This document shows, one piece after another, positions 55,189 to 64,000 of a stretch of DNA of 64,000 bases. Below the pieces are notes generated by a model. That model did no database searches. It had not been told where the DNA came from and saw only the letters and a list, made by a program, of their open reading frames with translations. The position numbers and the translations under genes were made by a program. Numbering within the stretch: position 1 is the first letter of the stretch; each line of letters starts with the position of its first letter. Location of the stretch: contig NZ_JABASU010000005.1 of assembly GCF_016107555.1 (NCBI RefSeq), positions 62,001 to 126,000 of the forward strand, read 5' to 3'. This DNA comes from Psychrobacter celer. Lineage in GTDB: Bacteria > Pseudomonadota > Gammaproteobacteria > Pseudomonadales > Moraxellaceae.

Positions 55189-55276
55189 TTGCTATGTTTG
55201 TGTTGGGAAGACACGGCCTAAAAATACGGCAAAAATGAGCGGAGATGGGGGCTAAGTCTCGCTCAAACAAATTTAT

Positions 55277-55291
55277 TGATAATTAATCTCA
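55277..55291. promoter_or_regulatory. Candidate Fur box upstream of fbpA
   Basis: TGATAAT-T-AATCTCA matches the 7-1-7 Fur consensus TGATAAT-N-ATTATCA at 12 of 14 arm positions. It lies about 220 bases before the fbpA start, somewhat far, which lowers confidence. Confidence 0.4.
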
Positions 55292-55511
55292 TTTCTATTA
55301 GTATGTTGTTTCCATATATTTAGGGGTTATCAATCGCCAGTGACGGAACTTGCTAGTAGCTGGCATGACTATTCTGATATGCCTGACATGATTATTAACG
55401 TCTTGTGTCAGCGTGTATTGCAGCAAGTGTTGTTATTGATAACATAACCATTGTATATCGTCGCCATTTTATCTATCTCACCTTTTTTATAGCACTATTA
55501 TGGGGAAAACC

Positions 55512-56633
55512 ATGTCATTGAACACCATCAGCACTACGCGTTCTGCTTCTAAGCTTACTTTACCTGTTGTCGTCTGTGGCATGATGCTCGGACTAGCGGG
55601 TTGTAGTAATTCCTCAACGACAGAAGAGAGCGCCGAGACTACGGCCAGCGAGAGCACTGCGCCGCAAGCGACCACCGATGATGCCACAAGTGCAGATGGG
55701 CAAACCATTACTATTTATTCTTCTCGTAATGAGCAGCTGATCAAGCCGCTGCTTGATCGTTATACCGAAGAGACAGGCGTAAAAATTGAGCTGGTAACGG
55801 ACAAGACAGGCCCGCTAATGGCGCGTTTGCAAGCAGAAGGCCAAAACACGCCAGCTGACATGCTATTGACCGTCGATGCGGGCAACTTATGGCAAGCCGC
55901 GCAGCAAGGCCTGCTCCAGCCTGTGGCTTCGACGGTACTCGAAAACAATGTCCCTGCCAAATATCGTGACCCAAAAGGCCAGTGGACAGGGCTGTCACTA
56001 CGCGCTCGTACGATCTTTTATGATCCAAGCAAGGTCAGCGCCGATCAGCTGTCAACTTATGCAGATTTGGCTGATCCAAAATGGAAAGGCAAGCTATGCT
56101 TACGTACCTCAAAGAAAGTCTATAACCAATCATTGGTTGCTAGCATGATTGAGCACTTGGGCGCAGAAAAAACCGAAGAAATCATCCGCGGCTGGGTAGA
56201 TAACTTAGCCACAGATGTGTTCAGTGATGACACCAGCATGCTAGAGGCGATCGCGGCGGGTCAATGTGAGGTCGGTATCGCCAACAGCTACTATTATGGC
56301 CGTATATTGGACGAAAAACCAAACTTCCCAGTAAAAATATTTTGGGCCAATCAAGGCACCACTGGTACGCATGTAAACGTCTCAGGTGCCGGTGTGGTCA
56401 CAGGCTCAGACAATCCAGATGGTACGCTAAAGCTGATCGAATGGTTGTCTTCTGATGAAGCCCAAGGAATCTATGCCAGCTCTGACAAGGAGTTTCCGGT
56501 CAAAGAAGGCGTGGATGAGTCTGAGATGCTAAGATCATGGGGCAGCTTCAAAAAAGACGACATCAATGTACAAAAATTTGGTGAGCTGCAAACCCAAGCC
56601 ATTCAGATGATGGATAAAGCGGGTTATAAATAG
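55512..56633 (+). CDS. fbpA: Ferric iron ABC transporter substrate-binding lipoprotein
   Basis: Captures Fe3+ for the FbpBC importer. The ATG at 55512 is chosen because GGGGA lies five bases before it; 373 residues. The signal peptide ends in lipobox LAGC (about residue 31), followed by a Ser/Thr/Glu/Ala-rich linker of ~35 residues. The mature part starts ITIYSSRNEQLI, typical of FbpA/FutA proteins, and the cluster SYYYGR near residue 255 supplies the paired tyrosines that bind iron. It is the first gene of fbpABC, and a hairpin after it may reduce expression of the other two. Confidence 0.95.
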   Translation: MSLNTISTTRSASKLTLPVVVCGMMLGLAGCSNSSTTEESAETTASESTAPQATTDDATSADGQTITIYSSRNEQLIKPLLDRYTEETGVKIELVTDKTGPLMARLQAEGQNTPADMLLTVDAGNLWQAAQQGLLQPVASTVLENNVPAKYRDPKGQWTGLSLRARTIFYDPSKVSADQLSTYADLADPKWKGKLCLRTSKKVYNQSLVASMIEHLGAEKTEEIIRGWVDNLATDVFSDDTSMLEAIAAGQCEVGIANSYYYGRILDEKPNFPVKIFWANQGTTGTHVNVSGAGVVTGSDNPDGTLKLIEWLSSDEAQGIYASSDKEFPVKEGVDESEMLRSWGSFKKDDINVQKFGELQTQAIQMMDKAGYK

Positions 56634-56646
56634 ATCTCGATGACTG

Positions 56647-56689
56647 ATGCCAATCTCAAATTTCTTTGGGATTGGTATTTGTTGTTTTG
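56647..56689 (+). terminator. Hairpin between fbpA and fbpB, probable attenuator
   Basis: CCAATCTCAAA pairs with TTTGGGATTGG (one G-T pair) around TTTC, with a T-rich stretch after it. In binding-protein transporters such hairpins often let the binding protein be made in excess. Confidence 0.65.
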
Positions 56690-56722
56690 TGGACTCTATA
56701 AGTATGACACGGTAATAATGAT

Positions 56723-58402
56723 ATGATCACAACGCCAGATGCGTCTGTAAGTCAAAGCGATATCGTCGATGGTGATATGAGTGACGGGCATTCAGCAGTC
56801 AGTCAAGACCACACTTTGCGTAAGCGCATTCTTTCAAAATCAGTCTTAGGACTGATTTCGTTGTTTATGCTGGTGCCAATTTTGATCGTACTGTTGTCTT
56901 GGACGCAGCCTGTCGCTGATATTTGGACACACATGCGTGAGTATGTGCTGCCACAAGTGCTCAAAAACACCGCTATTTTATTGATGATGGTCACCGTTAT
57001 TTCTGGGACAGTCGGTACTGCCTTGGCGTGGGTGACCAGTATGTACCGCTTTCCTGGCCAGCGGTTTTTTTCGTGGGCGTTGATGTTGCCGCTGGCGATA
57101 CCTGCCTATGTTTTGGCGTTTGTGACCGTCGGTATTGTGGATTTTAGTGGGCCGTTACAGACCGCCTTACGTGATTTGGGCATAAGTATGGCGATTCCGT
57201 CCGTGCGAAATGTCTGGGGCGCAGGGCTGGTGTTGTCGCTGGCGTTTTATCCTTATGTATATCTGCTGGCGCGTCAAGCGTTTTTATCTCAAGGTCGGCG
57301 GGCGATTGAAGCTGGTCAAATGCTGGGGCTGAGCCGTCGACGGGTGTTTTTTCGTTTGGCCTTGCCGCAAGCCTTGCCGTGGATTATCGGCGGTTTACTG
57401 TTGGCCAGTATGGAGACCTTGGCGGACTTTGGCGCGGTGTCGGTGTTTAATGTCGATACCTTTACCACTGCGATCTACAAGGCGTGGTTTGGGTTTTTTA
57501 GCTTGACCACGGCCGCGCAGCTTGCCGCGTTATTGATCGGTGTGGTCTTTGTCGTGGTGTTGTTTGAGCAGTATTGGCAGGCCAAGCGCGGCACTGCTGT
57601 CACCCAAGGCAGCAGTCATCGTTTTGAGGCGAGCAAACCTGCTAAGTGGGGTATGGCGCTGCTGTGCACGCTAGTGTTTGCGCTGGCTTTTTTGATACCG
57701 TTTTTGCAGCTTATCTACTGGACGGCGGCCAATTTTCGTCAAGACTTCGATGCTCGTTATATCGATTTTGTCACCAATAGCCTGATGATTGCGAGTATGA
57801 CCACGATATTTATTGCTTTTTTGGCGATTGTCATCGCGTGGATCAAGCGTCAGTACCCTGACAAAACAACCAAGCTGATGACGACCTTGGCAAACCTAGG
57901 CTATGTGGTACCAGGTACGGTGCTGGCGGTGGGGATATTTATTCCCATTGCATGGCTTGACAATCAGATGATTGCCTTTGGTATCACCTCGCAGCAGATA
58001 TTATCAGGCAGCGTCATTGTGATGCTGCTGGCTCTATCGACGCGCTTTATGACGGTGAGTTTTCAGCCTGTCGATCGCCAGTTGCAGCGCCTGACGGTCA
58101 ATCAAGAAGCGGCGGCCAAACTGCTCAGTGACAGTGCTTATCAGCGCTGGCGACAGGTCATGCTGCCGGTATTAAGCCCCGGGGTTTTGACAGCGTTGCT
58201 CATGGGTTTTGTTGAGGTAATGAAAGAGATGCCCATTACTTTGATGACGCGGCGGCAAGGCTGGGATACGCTGGCGGTGCGGGTGTTTGAGATGACAAGC
58301 GAGGGCATGTGGGGGCGAGCTGCGCTGCCAAGTCTCTTAATCGTGCTGGTTGGGCTGCTACCAGTATGGATATTGCTACGCCAAAGTGACAAACAAGGCT
58401 AA
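56723..58402 (+). CDS. fbpB: Ferric iron ABC transporter permease
   Basis: Forms the inner-membrane channel. 559 residues with about twelve hydrophobic segments in two tandem binding-protein-dependent permease domains. EAA-type loops are visible in each half: EAGQMLGLSRRRVFFRLALPQALPWIIGG and QEAAAKLLSDSAYQRWRQVMLPVLSPGVLTAL. That is the usual single-polypeptide plan of FbpB/SfuB. A polar N-terminal tail of ~30 residues precedes the first helix. It follows fbpA by 89 bases. Confidence 0.95.
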   Translation: MITTPDASVSQSDIVDGDMSDGHSAVSQDHTLRKRILSKSVLGLISLFMLVPILIVLLSWTQPVADIWTHMREYVLPQVLKNTAILLMMVTVISGTVGTALAWVTSMYRFPGQRFFSWALMLPLAIPAYVLAFVTVGIVDFSGPLQTALRDLGISMAIPSVRNVWGAGLVLSLAFYPYVYLLARQAFLSQGRRAIEAGQMLGLSRRRVFFRLALPQALPWIIGGLLLASMETLADFGAVSVFNVDTFTTAIYKAWFGFFSLTTAAQLAALLIGVVFVVVLFEQYWQAKRGTAVTQGSSHRFEASKPAKWGMALLCTLVFALAFLIPFLQLIYWTAANFRQDFDARYIDFVTNSLMIASMTTIFIAFLAIVIAWIKRQYPDKTTKLMTTLANLGYVVPGTVLAVGIFIPIAWLDNQMIAFGITSQQILSGSVIVMLLALSTRFMTVSFQPVDRQLQRLTVNQEAAAKLLSDSAYQRWRQVMLPVLSPGVLTALLMGFVEVMKEMPITLMTRRQGWDTLAVRVFEMTSEGMWGRAALPSLLIVLVGLLPVWILLRQSDKQG

Positions 58403-58574
58403 CAGCAGTTTTAGACAGTATGACTTATGCACTTTATCAGCATGCGGTCTATGACTTGTGTGGCCTGAGTCCTTTAAACCTGCTACAGTACGATTTTAGT
58501 CGTTTTTAGCACCCATCTGTATGTGCGCGCAGCATGCTCAAGGTTTTATTTTTTATCGCTAACTGGTACCTTTT

Positions 58575-59987
58575 ATGTACACTGATTCAACCCATGATCC
58601 ATCAGAATCTAAATCTATCCATACCAGCAGTCTAAAGGCCAAGGCTATACAAGCCAAGACGCGTCTTGAGCACCGAAAAAACGCCTCAGTTATCAAAGCC
58701 CATAATCTGGCGCATGCGGCTGTCGAGCGAGATGCATCAAAACCCGATGAGGCACCGCAAAAGATAGACACCCGCCAAGACCATAAAGTTAAAAACACAA
58801 ATTCCCAAAAAAACCAAGTAGATAGCGCAGTGTCGCCGTATTTTAGTGTCCAAGATCTCATCGTAGGTTATGACGATACGATCGTCGTCGATGGTCTGTC
58901 GTTGACGTTACAGCAGGGCGAGATTGGGTGTTTTTTGGGGTATAGTGGCTGTGGCAAAACCACGGCCTTACGTGCCATTGCAGGACTAGAGCAAAGCCGC
59001 GGTGGTAGTATTTATCTGAGCAATCAACGCCTGACAGATAAGCGCGCGCGCAAGTCGTTTGCCGTTGCGCCAGCCAAGCGCGGCATGGGTATGGTGTTTC
59101 AGGACTATGCGTTGTTTGGTCACCTAAGTGTGGCAAAAAACATCGCGTTTGGCCTGAACAAATGGTCTACCGCCGACAAAAAAGCCCGCGTGGCTGAGAT
59201 GCTAAGTTTGGTTGACTTGACTGAGCACGCGGACAAACGCCCAAATGAGCTATCAGGCGGTCAGCAGCAGCGTGTGGCGCTTGCAAGAGCGCTGGCACCA
59301 AAACCTAAGCTGTTGCTGCTTGATGAGCCGTTCTCTAATTTAGACGTGGTACTGCGTGAGTCGCTGGCGATGAGTGTACGTGATATTCTCAAACGCACCA
59401 ATACCACTGCGATACTGGTCACGCATGATCAAAACGAAGCGTTTGCTATTGCTGATAAAGTTGGGGTGATGCATCAAGGTAAGCTGGTACAGTGGGCGAC
59501 GCCAAGTGAGCTATATCATGAGCCAGTAAGTCCGTTTGTTGCTGAGTTTGTCGGTGAAGGCGCGATGATAGATGGCATCATCAAAGAAGGGCACGTCGAG
59601 ACAGCGCTAGGTGATATCTATCGCCGTATGGAAGTCTACGACGAAGCCGGCTATCCGCAGTACTGTGAGTATGATTATCCAAATGGCACACCGATCAAGG
59701 TGCTGGTGCGCCCTGATGACATCATTCATGACGATGACAGTACGCAGACAGCATTGGTGGTTGGCCGCGTGTTTCGCGGTGCAAACTATCTATACCGTTT
59801 GCAGTTGGATGATGGTCAGACGGTATTGTCTTTGGTCGCCAGTCACCACAATCATGAGATAGGCTCACACATCGGTATTTTGCCCATACTCGAGCATGTG
59901 GTTGTCTTCGATGAAACGGACGTCAATGCCACCACATGGTCAGAGTACGATGGCGTAGAGCGGTTTGCAGATATTCGCCAAGACTGA
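58575..59987 (+). CDS. fbpC: Ferric iron ABC transporter ATP-binding protein
   Basis: Drives Fe3+ uptake through FbpB. 470 residues. The nucleotide-binding domain starts only at about residue 95 and has a Walker A GYSGCGKTT, Q loop VFQDYALFGHLSV, signature LSGGQQQRVALARAL, Walker B LLLLDEPFSNLD and switch His in LVTHDQNEAFAIAD. A C-terminal TOBE-like regulatory domain follows (FVGEGAMIDGIIKEG and VLVRPDDI). The first ~95 residues are a charged Lys/His/Asp/Ser-rich extension that is not part of the usual ABC protein. A GTG inside this stretch could be an alternative start, but it lacks a ribosome site. Gap of 172 bases from fbpB. Confidence 0.93.
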   Translation: MYTDSTHDPSESKSIHTSSLKAKAIQAKTRLEHRKNASVIKAHNLAHAAVERDASKPDEAPQKIDTRQDHKVKNTNSQKNQVDSAVSPYFSVQDLIVGYDDTIVVDGLSLTLQQGEIGCFLGYSGCGKTTALRAIAGLEQSRGGSIYLSNQRLTDKRARKSFAVAPAKRGMGMVFQDYALFGHLSVAKNIAFGLNKWSTADKKARVAEMLSLVDLTEHADKRPNELSGGQQQRVALARALAPKPKLLLLDEPFSNLDVVLRESLAMSVRDILKRTNTTAILVTHDQNEAFAIADKVGVMHQGKLVQWATPSELYHEPVSPFVAEFVGEGAMIDGIIKEGHVETALGDIYRRMEVYDEAGYPQYCEYDYPNGTPIKVLVRPDDIIHDDDSTQTALVVGRVFRGANYLYRLQLDDGQTVLSLVASHHNHEIGSHIGILPILEHVVVFDETDVNATTWSEYDGVERFADIRQD

Positions 59988-60004
59988 GCAAGCGAGCAGG
60001 CAGG

Positions 60005-60943
60005 TTAGGCTTGCCGTGTTGCCAGTATATGCAGGTAGCGTCCCAGCCATTTGTAGGGCTCGTGCTGTGAATAGCGTAGCTCCATACGTATTACCGCCTC
60101 GGGGTCAGTGTGTCCGCCACGTTTGAGCGGGGCATAGTCATGAAACACGCGTAGACCACTGCTGCGTATGACGTGATAACGATGCGCGGCGAGCCAAGTC
60201 TCGACCTCTTCTTTTGCGACTGGATGATTGGGCGTTAGGCTCTTGACGTTGTCTGCTTTATAGTCGCTATTGTCGAGTAAATTAAAATTTCCCATGATTA
60301 AATTACGATAATCAAAGCTCGCTGGGTTATAAAAACACAGTGACAGCGCGCCTTTGGGCATCAAATACTGATCAAAAAAGTCCATCACGGCAGCGGGCTC
60401 TGCCAACCATTCAAGCAGCGCATGACATAGTATTAAATCAAACTTTTCTGCATCTAACTTTTCTGTGCTTAGCTTTGCTGGTAGCTCCTGATAAGGGCAG
60501 ACATGCCAAGTGATATCAAGAGGCGTGTCTGTCTGCGCTGCATGAGCCTGTGCTTTGGCAAGCATGTTGGCGGAGATGTCATTGATTACCACAGTATGCC
60601 CTTGGGCGGCCAGCTCGATGGCGATTTGTGCCAGACCTGCACCCACATCTAGTATACGCAGCGGCCGGCCAAGGCGCTGGTGCATCTGGGCGCTGTACTC
60701 AAAAATATCACGGCGTAGTACCGCCAGCCTAATCTCACCCTTTAATCCGCCGTAGACTTTTTTTTCAAAATGATCGGCGATGGCATCAAAGCTGCGATCT
60801 GTGCGCTCGCTGCGGCTTTGAGCGGCTGTTGCTGGTTGGGCGGTGGCTTTAGTGGTGAACTTAGTGGTGGTCTTGGTTTTTACTTTGGAAGATGCGTGCA
60901 TGTCGCTGAGACTGAGGTCGTTGTCGTTTGCCATATTTGTCAT
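60005..60943 (-). CDS. cmoM: tRNA 5-carboxymethoxyuridine methyltransferase
   Basis: Methylates the carboxyl of cmo5U34 in certain tRNAs with SAM. 312 residues. After a Thr/Lys/Ala-rich N-terminal extension of ~45 residues, the core begins RSFDAIADHFEKKVYGGLKGEIRLAVLRRD, which closely resembles E. coli CmoM (formerly SmtA). SAM motif I is ILDVGAGLAQIAIELA, and the blocks LILCHALLEWLAEP, LSLCFYN, RVFHDY and ELRYSQHEPYKWLGRYLHI are family features. The next ATG, three codons in, is an equally good start. It converges with fbpC with only 17 bases between them. Confidence 0.93.
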   Translation of the reverse strand: MTNMANDNDLSLSDMHASSKVKTKTTTKFTTKATAQPATAAQSRSERTDRSFDAIADHFEKKVYGGLKGEIRLAVLRRDIFEYSAQMHQRLGRPLRILDVGAGLAQIAIELAAQGHTVVINDISANMLAKAQAHAAQTDTPLDITWHVCPYQELPAKLSTEKLDAEKFDLILCHALLEWLAEPAAVMDFFDQYLMPKGALSLCFYNPASFDYRNLIMGNFNLLDNSDYKADNVKSLTPNHPVAKEEVETWLAAHRYHVIRSSGLRVFHDYAPLKRGGHTDPEAVIRMELRYSQHEPYKWLGRYLHILATRQA

Positions 60944-61199
60944 ATTGTTATCGGTAAAAGGTGATTGTGGGCGTTGAGTGTGCTTAAGCGCTTGGTATCA
61001 TCGGCTACGGGATGAAAGGCTAAGCAGGCTTGTCGATACTCAACGCGGGTATGGCTGGTGTTTGTGATGTTCTGCCGCGCCTGTTTTCTGGTAGCTTTTC
61101 GGTAGTATTTGCGGTATAAATGTATCATTACTTGCCAAGGACGTACGGCGCTTTTTTTTCACAATTTTTCACCGCTTTTGACTGCTAAGGATAGCCATT

Positions 61200-62861
61200 A
61201 TGATCACTTCCCACTCACGGCGCGGCCGCGCAGCGACTCACAAACCGATAGCAATGCGCAGTGTCTTATCAGTCGCCATCGCCAGTAGTGTATGGCTGGT
61301 CGGCTGTGGCGATGACAATGACTTTGACAATGATGTCGATATCGTCTCATCAGCCACTGCTGAATTTGTCAACTCCTTTAGCGCCTCTCAAGTAGACAGC
61401 AGCTTTGGGCTGGGTAGTACCGCAACGCCCGCAGCCAAATGCGGCGTCACGATAGAAAAAGTCAGCTATGATACCAAGGGTGCTGCAGACGAAGATACCA
61501 ATGCTACCGCAGCTTTGATGCTGCCAACGGGCGATGCTCCTGAATGCCAAGGCGCGCGACCGCTGCTATTATATGCCCATGGTACGACCACCGACAAGTC
61601 TTATGACTTTGCGCAAGTGGGTAATATCCAAAATCCTGCGGTAAGCGAAGCCAACTTAATCGCTGCTAATTTTGCCGCACAAGGCTATATCGTGGTCGCC
61701 CCCAATTATGCAGGCTATGATGACTCCACGCTTGATTACCATCCTTACCTTGTGGCTCAGCAGCAGTCGACAGACATGGTCGATGCCCTAGACAGCGCGC
61801 GCGATATCATGGCACGGCAAAAGCGTGCCAATGCGGTCAATTACCGTGATATTGTGGATTCAGGCAAGCTATTTATCGCTGGCTACTCGCAAGGCGGCTA
61901 TGTCACGATGGCAACGGCCAGATTGCTACAATCCCAAGAAAAACCAGTGACAGCCATCGCGCCATCTTCGGGGCCCTATGCGCTCGCAGCGTTTGGTGAT
62001 GAGATATTTAGAGGTAACGTCAATATCGGTGCCTCAAGGTTTGCGCCATTACTTGGCAGTGGCCTACAAGAAAAATATGGCAATATTTATAATAAAAAAT
62101 CAGACATATTCCTAGATAAATATGCGGATGCACAGCTGCCAAATGCGTTGTCGTTTGGTCAGCTAGTGGAGATGGGCAAGTTGCCTAATAATGCGCTGTT
62201 TCAAAAAAATCCTAGTGACCCTAGGCTGGCAGGGCTAGAGCAAGGCAAACTGTTTTCTATCTTGGGTGGTTATGATGAAAATGACTATCTGATTAAGACA
62301 GATTTTCGTGCCGCCTATGTCGCTGATACCGACAAAAATCCTGATGGGCTGTGGGCAGAGAACGGCGATGGTCTACCAGCAGCCGTGCCTGAAAACACTT
62401 TACGTAAGGCATTAAAAGACAATGACTTACGCGGTTATGTGCCGACCATGCCGACACTGCTTTGCGGCGGCAACCAAGACCCGACGGTTTATTTTGATAC
62501 CAATACCGGCTCGATGGTCACGCTACTGCAAGCAGCGGCAAAAAAATCAGCCAAAACCCTCAATGTCACCGTGCTCGATGTCGATATCGACAATGCTGAC
62601 GAGCGTCCAGATCAGCAGACCTTGAGCTTGATTGGGCAAGCTGCCATGAATACTTGGGATGCAGAGGCGGTCAGAGTCCGCGTACAGACCCGCTTTAGTC
62701 AGAGCGTAGAAAAGGTAAAAGCTGACGCTGAGGCGCAAGGCAATATACCGCTCCTAGCATTTTATACCAACTATCATGGTGGTCTGGTCAGTCCAGCCTG
62801 TACTGAGGCCACGCGTGCATTTTTTGATCAAAACTTTAAGCCGGTAGTCAATCCAACATAA
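61200..62861 (+). CDS. Exported alpha/beta hydrolase lipoprotein (lipase/esterase type)
   Basis: 553 residues; AAGGA lies about nine bases before the ATG. A signal peptide ends in the lipobox LVGC (about residue 38) after a basic N-region, so the enzyme is probably anchored in a membrane and faces the periplasm or outside. The nucleophile is Ser230 in GYSQGGYVTM. The block LLLYAHGTTTDKSYDFAQVG gives the oxyanion-hole His-Gly, and IVVAPNYAGYDDSTLDYHPY is typical of secreted lipases of this kind. Candidates for the acid and base are in the late segment CGGNQDPTVYF and NYHGGLVSPAC. It ends with Cys pairs. The substrate is not known. Confidence 0.88.
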   Translation: MITSHSRRGRAATHKPIAMRSVLSVAIASSVWLVGCGDDNDFDNDVDIVSSATAEFVNSFSASQVDSSFGLGSTATPAAKCGVTIEKVSYDTKGAADEDTNATAALMLPTGDAPECQGARPLLLYAHGTTTDKSYDFAQVGNIQNPAVSEANLIAANFAAQGYIVVAPNYAGYDDSTLDYHPYLVAQQQSTDMVDALDSARDIMARQKRANAVNYRDIVDSGKLFIAGYSQGGYVTMATARLLQSQEKPVTAIAPSSGPYALAAFGDEIFRGNVNIGASRFAPLLGSGLQEKYGNIYNKKSDIFLDKYADAQLPNALSFGQLVEMGKLPNNALFQKNPSDPRLAGLEQGKLFSILGGYDENDYLIKTDFRAAYVADTDKNPDGLWAENGDGLPAAVPENTLRKALKDNDLRGYVPTMPTLLCGGNQDPTVYFDTNTGSMVTLLQAAAKKSAKTLNVTVLDVDIDNADERPDQQTLSLIGQAAMNTWDAEAVRVRVQTRFSQSVEKVKADAEAQGNIPLLAFYTNYHGGLVSPACTEATRAFFDQNFKPVVNPT

Positions 62862-62949
62862 CATCGGCAGCCTTTAGGTCATGTACTACGGCTGCTATTT
62901 CGCAATAGGTTAACGATACTCAAACGGATAAATCATCTGACAATCCACC

Positions 62950-62982
62950 AAACTGTGTCCATGAGATTGGGCGCAGTTTTTT
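62950..62982 (+). terminator. Rho-independent terminator after the hydrolase gene
   Basis: AAACTGTGTCC pairs with GGGCGCAGTTT (two G-T pairs) around ATGAGATT and runs into six T. Confidence 0.8.
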
Positions 62983-63017
62983 ATGCCGCTTAACGAGACG
63001 TCAATAAGAGAAACCCT

Positions 63018-63197
63018 ATGAAATCTATCTTGTTATCACTACTGGCTTGCGTCATTATCACTACGCCCATCAGCCAAGCACAAGCTCGAAACACACCTTG
63101 TTCAGGGAAAATGGGCGGGGTGTCGCACTGCTCAAAAGATGGCAAATTTGTTTGTCATAACGGCAAGATTAGTCAGTCTAAAAAGATCTGCCGCTGA
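63018..63197 (+). CDS. Small exported Cys-rich protein
   Basis: 59 residues, too short to be picked up easily. A signal peptide (MKSILLSLLACVIITTPISQ) is expected to be cleaved after AQA near residue 23. The mature peptide of ~36 residues has four cysteines, at residues 28, 38, 46 and 58, in the context PCSGKMGG, SHCSKDGK, FVCHNGK and KKICR, so two disulfides are likely. The pattern resembles small exported proteins found in several proteobacteria, whose function I do not know. A weak purine-rich stretch, AAGAGAAA, lies before the ATG. It sits between a terminator and gyrA. Confidence 0.75.
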   Translation: MKSILLSLLACVIITTPISQAQARNTPCSGKMGGVSHCSKDGKFVCHNGKISQSKKICR

Positions 63198-63500
63198 CAC
63201 ACAAAAAATAGAGAAAAAAAGTCAAAAAAACGACCGCTAATCTCCTGATTCGCTTGGTTTTAATCCTGTGCAAATGCCCCTAATACGGCAAATTTGTGCT
63301 AAAATAGCTTCTTTTATAAAACGTTACTTTTAACAAAAACCGTATCACTATTTTCTTGTTGTTTTGTGCGCTGAGTGAGGGTTTTTTGGAGTCTATATTT
63401 CAATGATAGCTGCATTTTTTGGCAGCTGTATTTTTGTATGACCCAAAGACATCTCAAGCAATGTTGACAGCATCAGAAAAAAGTGAGTGAAGGAGTGTAT
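63198..63500. other. gyrA leader region
   Basis: 303 bases. TGC followed by TAAAAT at 63297-63305 is an extended -10 element and a possible gyrA promoter, which would give a leader of nearly 190 bases. Ribosome site AAGGAG lies 7 bases before the gyrA start. No gene seen. Confidence 0.5.
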
Positions 63501-64000
63501 ATGAGCGAATCGGTCAGTCCTATTGGCATCGTAGATGAACTAAAGCAGTCGTATTTGGATTATGCGATGAGCGTGATCGTCTCACGTGCGCTGCCTGATG
63601 TGCGTGATGGGTTCAAGCCTGTACACCGCCGTGTGATGTATGCCATGCACGTGCTATCAAACGATTATAACAAACCCTACAAAAAATCAGCACGTGTGGT
63701 CGGTGACGTCATCGGTAAATATCACCCACATGGTGATAGTGCGGTTTATGATGCTATCGTGCGTATGGCGCAGGATTTTAGTCTGCGTTATCCGATGGTC
63801 GATGGCCAAGGTAACTTTGGCTCAATCGATGATGATCCACCGGCCGCCATGCGTTATACCGAAGTTCGTATGACCAAGCTTACGCACCAGATGCTTGCTG
63901 ATTTGGATAAAGACACGGTCGATTGGGAAGACAACTACGATGGCTCTGAGCGCATGCCAAGCGTGATGCCAGCGCGTATTCCCAACCTACTGGTCAACGG
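63501..64000 (+). CDS. gyrA: DNA gyrase subunit A, N-terminal part
   Basis: Introduces negative supercoils with GyrB. Only the first ~166 residues are in the window; the gene runs off the right edge. The start is the ATG at 63501, after AAGGAG. The sequence [26 protein letters not shown] and [32 protein letters not shown] is gyrase A. The catalytic Tyr is residue 119 in AMRYTE. The quinolone-determining positions equivalent to E. coli Ser83 and Asp87 are Ser80 and Asp84, so no resistance substitution is present at these. GyrA is preferred over ParC by the overall match in this region. Confidence 0.96.
   Translation, partial: MSESVSPIGIVDELKQSYLDYAMSVIVSRALPDVRDGFKPVHRRVMYAMHVLSNDYNKPYKKSARVVGDVIGKYHPHGDSAVYDAIVRMAQDFSLRYPMVDGQGNFGSIDDDPPAAMRYTEVRMTKLTHQMLADLDKDTVDWEDNYDGSERMPSVMPARIPNLLVN

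Noticed and set aside
63720-63790. Quinolone-resistance mutation in gyrA
   Set aside because: The two key positions are Ser and Asp as in sensitive strains.

Overview
The window looks like a chromosomal segment of a gammaproteobacterium of the Moraxellaceae, most likely Psychrobacter. The reasons are moderate GC content, the gene order pilW-rodZ-ispG-hisS-yfgM-bamB-der, hisZ next to purA, nlpD and mltB next to surE with no rpoS, a marine-type trimethylamine monooxygenase, and a family of short palindromic intergenic repeats scattered through the sequence. The genus is an inference; no rRNA is present. I see no prophage, no intact insertion sequence, no CRISPR array and no rRNA operon. Most of the window is housekeeping chromosome.

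Layout. 1-4551: a lipid-type cluster with the end of an alpha/beta-hydrolase/methyltransferase fusion, a patatin-like protein whose nucleophile position is Cys, a short-chain dehydrogenase and a CdsA-like CDP-diglyceride synthase. 4669-10371: de novo NAD synthesis (nadB and nadA on the minus strand, a NadQ-type Nudix regulator and nadC on the plus strand), with matching palindromic operators before nadA and before nadC. 10511-13365: marC, trimethylamine monooxygenase (tmm) and a LysE/ArgO exporter. 13554-15697: three unrecognised genes that appear to be tandem paralogs. 15799-24475: rluB, folD, psiE-like, corA, DUF2237, hisZ, purA, ndk. 24848-34757: rlmN, pilW, rodZ, ispG, hisS, yfgM-like, bamB, der. 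35157-38394: an orphan hybrid histidine kinase and a PBP5-type carboxypeptidase, bracketed by two almost identical 137-bp repeats. 39114-43575: a small exported protein, surE, nlpD, mltB. 43826-48514: molybdenum cofactor and molybdate uptake (moeA, moaB, mobA, a truncated moaE, modA, modB), with no modC in the window. 48717-48919: tRNA-Asp and tRNA-Val. 49131-55188: cardiolipin synthase, a Sel1-repeat membrane protein, waaA, rsmE. 55512-59987: a ferric iron ABC transporter (fbpABC). 60005-64000: cmoM, an exported alpha/beta hydrolase, a small Cys-rich exported protein and the start of gyrA.

How the genes work together. NadB and NadA make quinolinate from aspartate and NadC turns it into nicotinate mononucleotide; the divergent regulator probably controls both transcription units through the shared operator. 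MoeA, MoaB and MobA act late in cofactor synthesis and ModA/ModB import molybdate, but the ATPase and a full MoaE must lie elsewhere or be lost. FbpA/B/C form a complete ferric iron importer.

The least explained items are the three-gene paralog cluster, the Cys-for-Ser patatin in its lipid cluster, and the repeat family, which has TA-flanked ends like a Tc1/mariner-type MITE.
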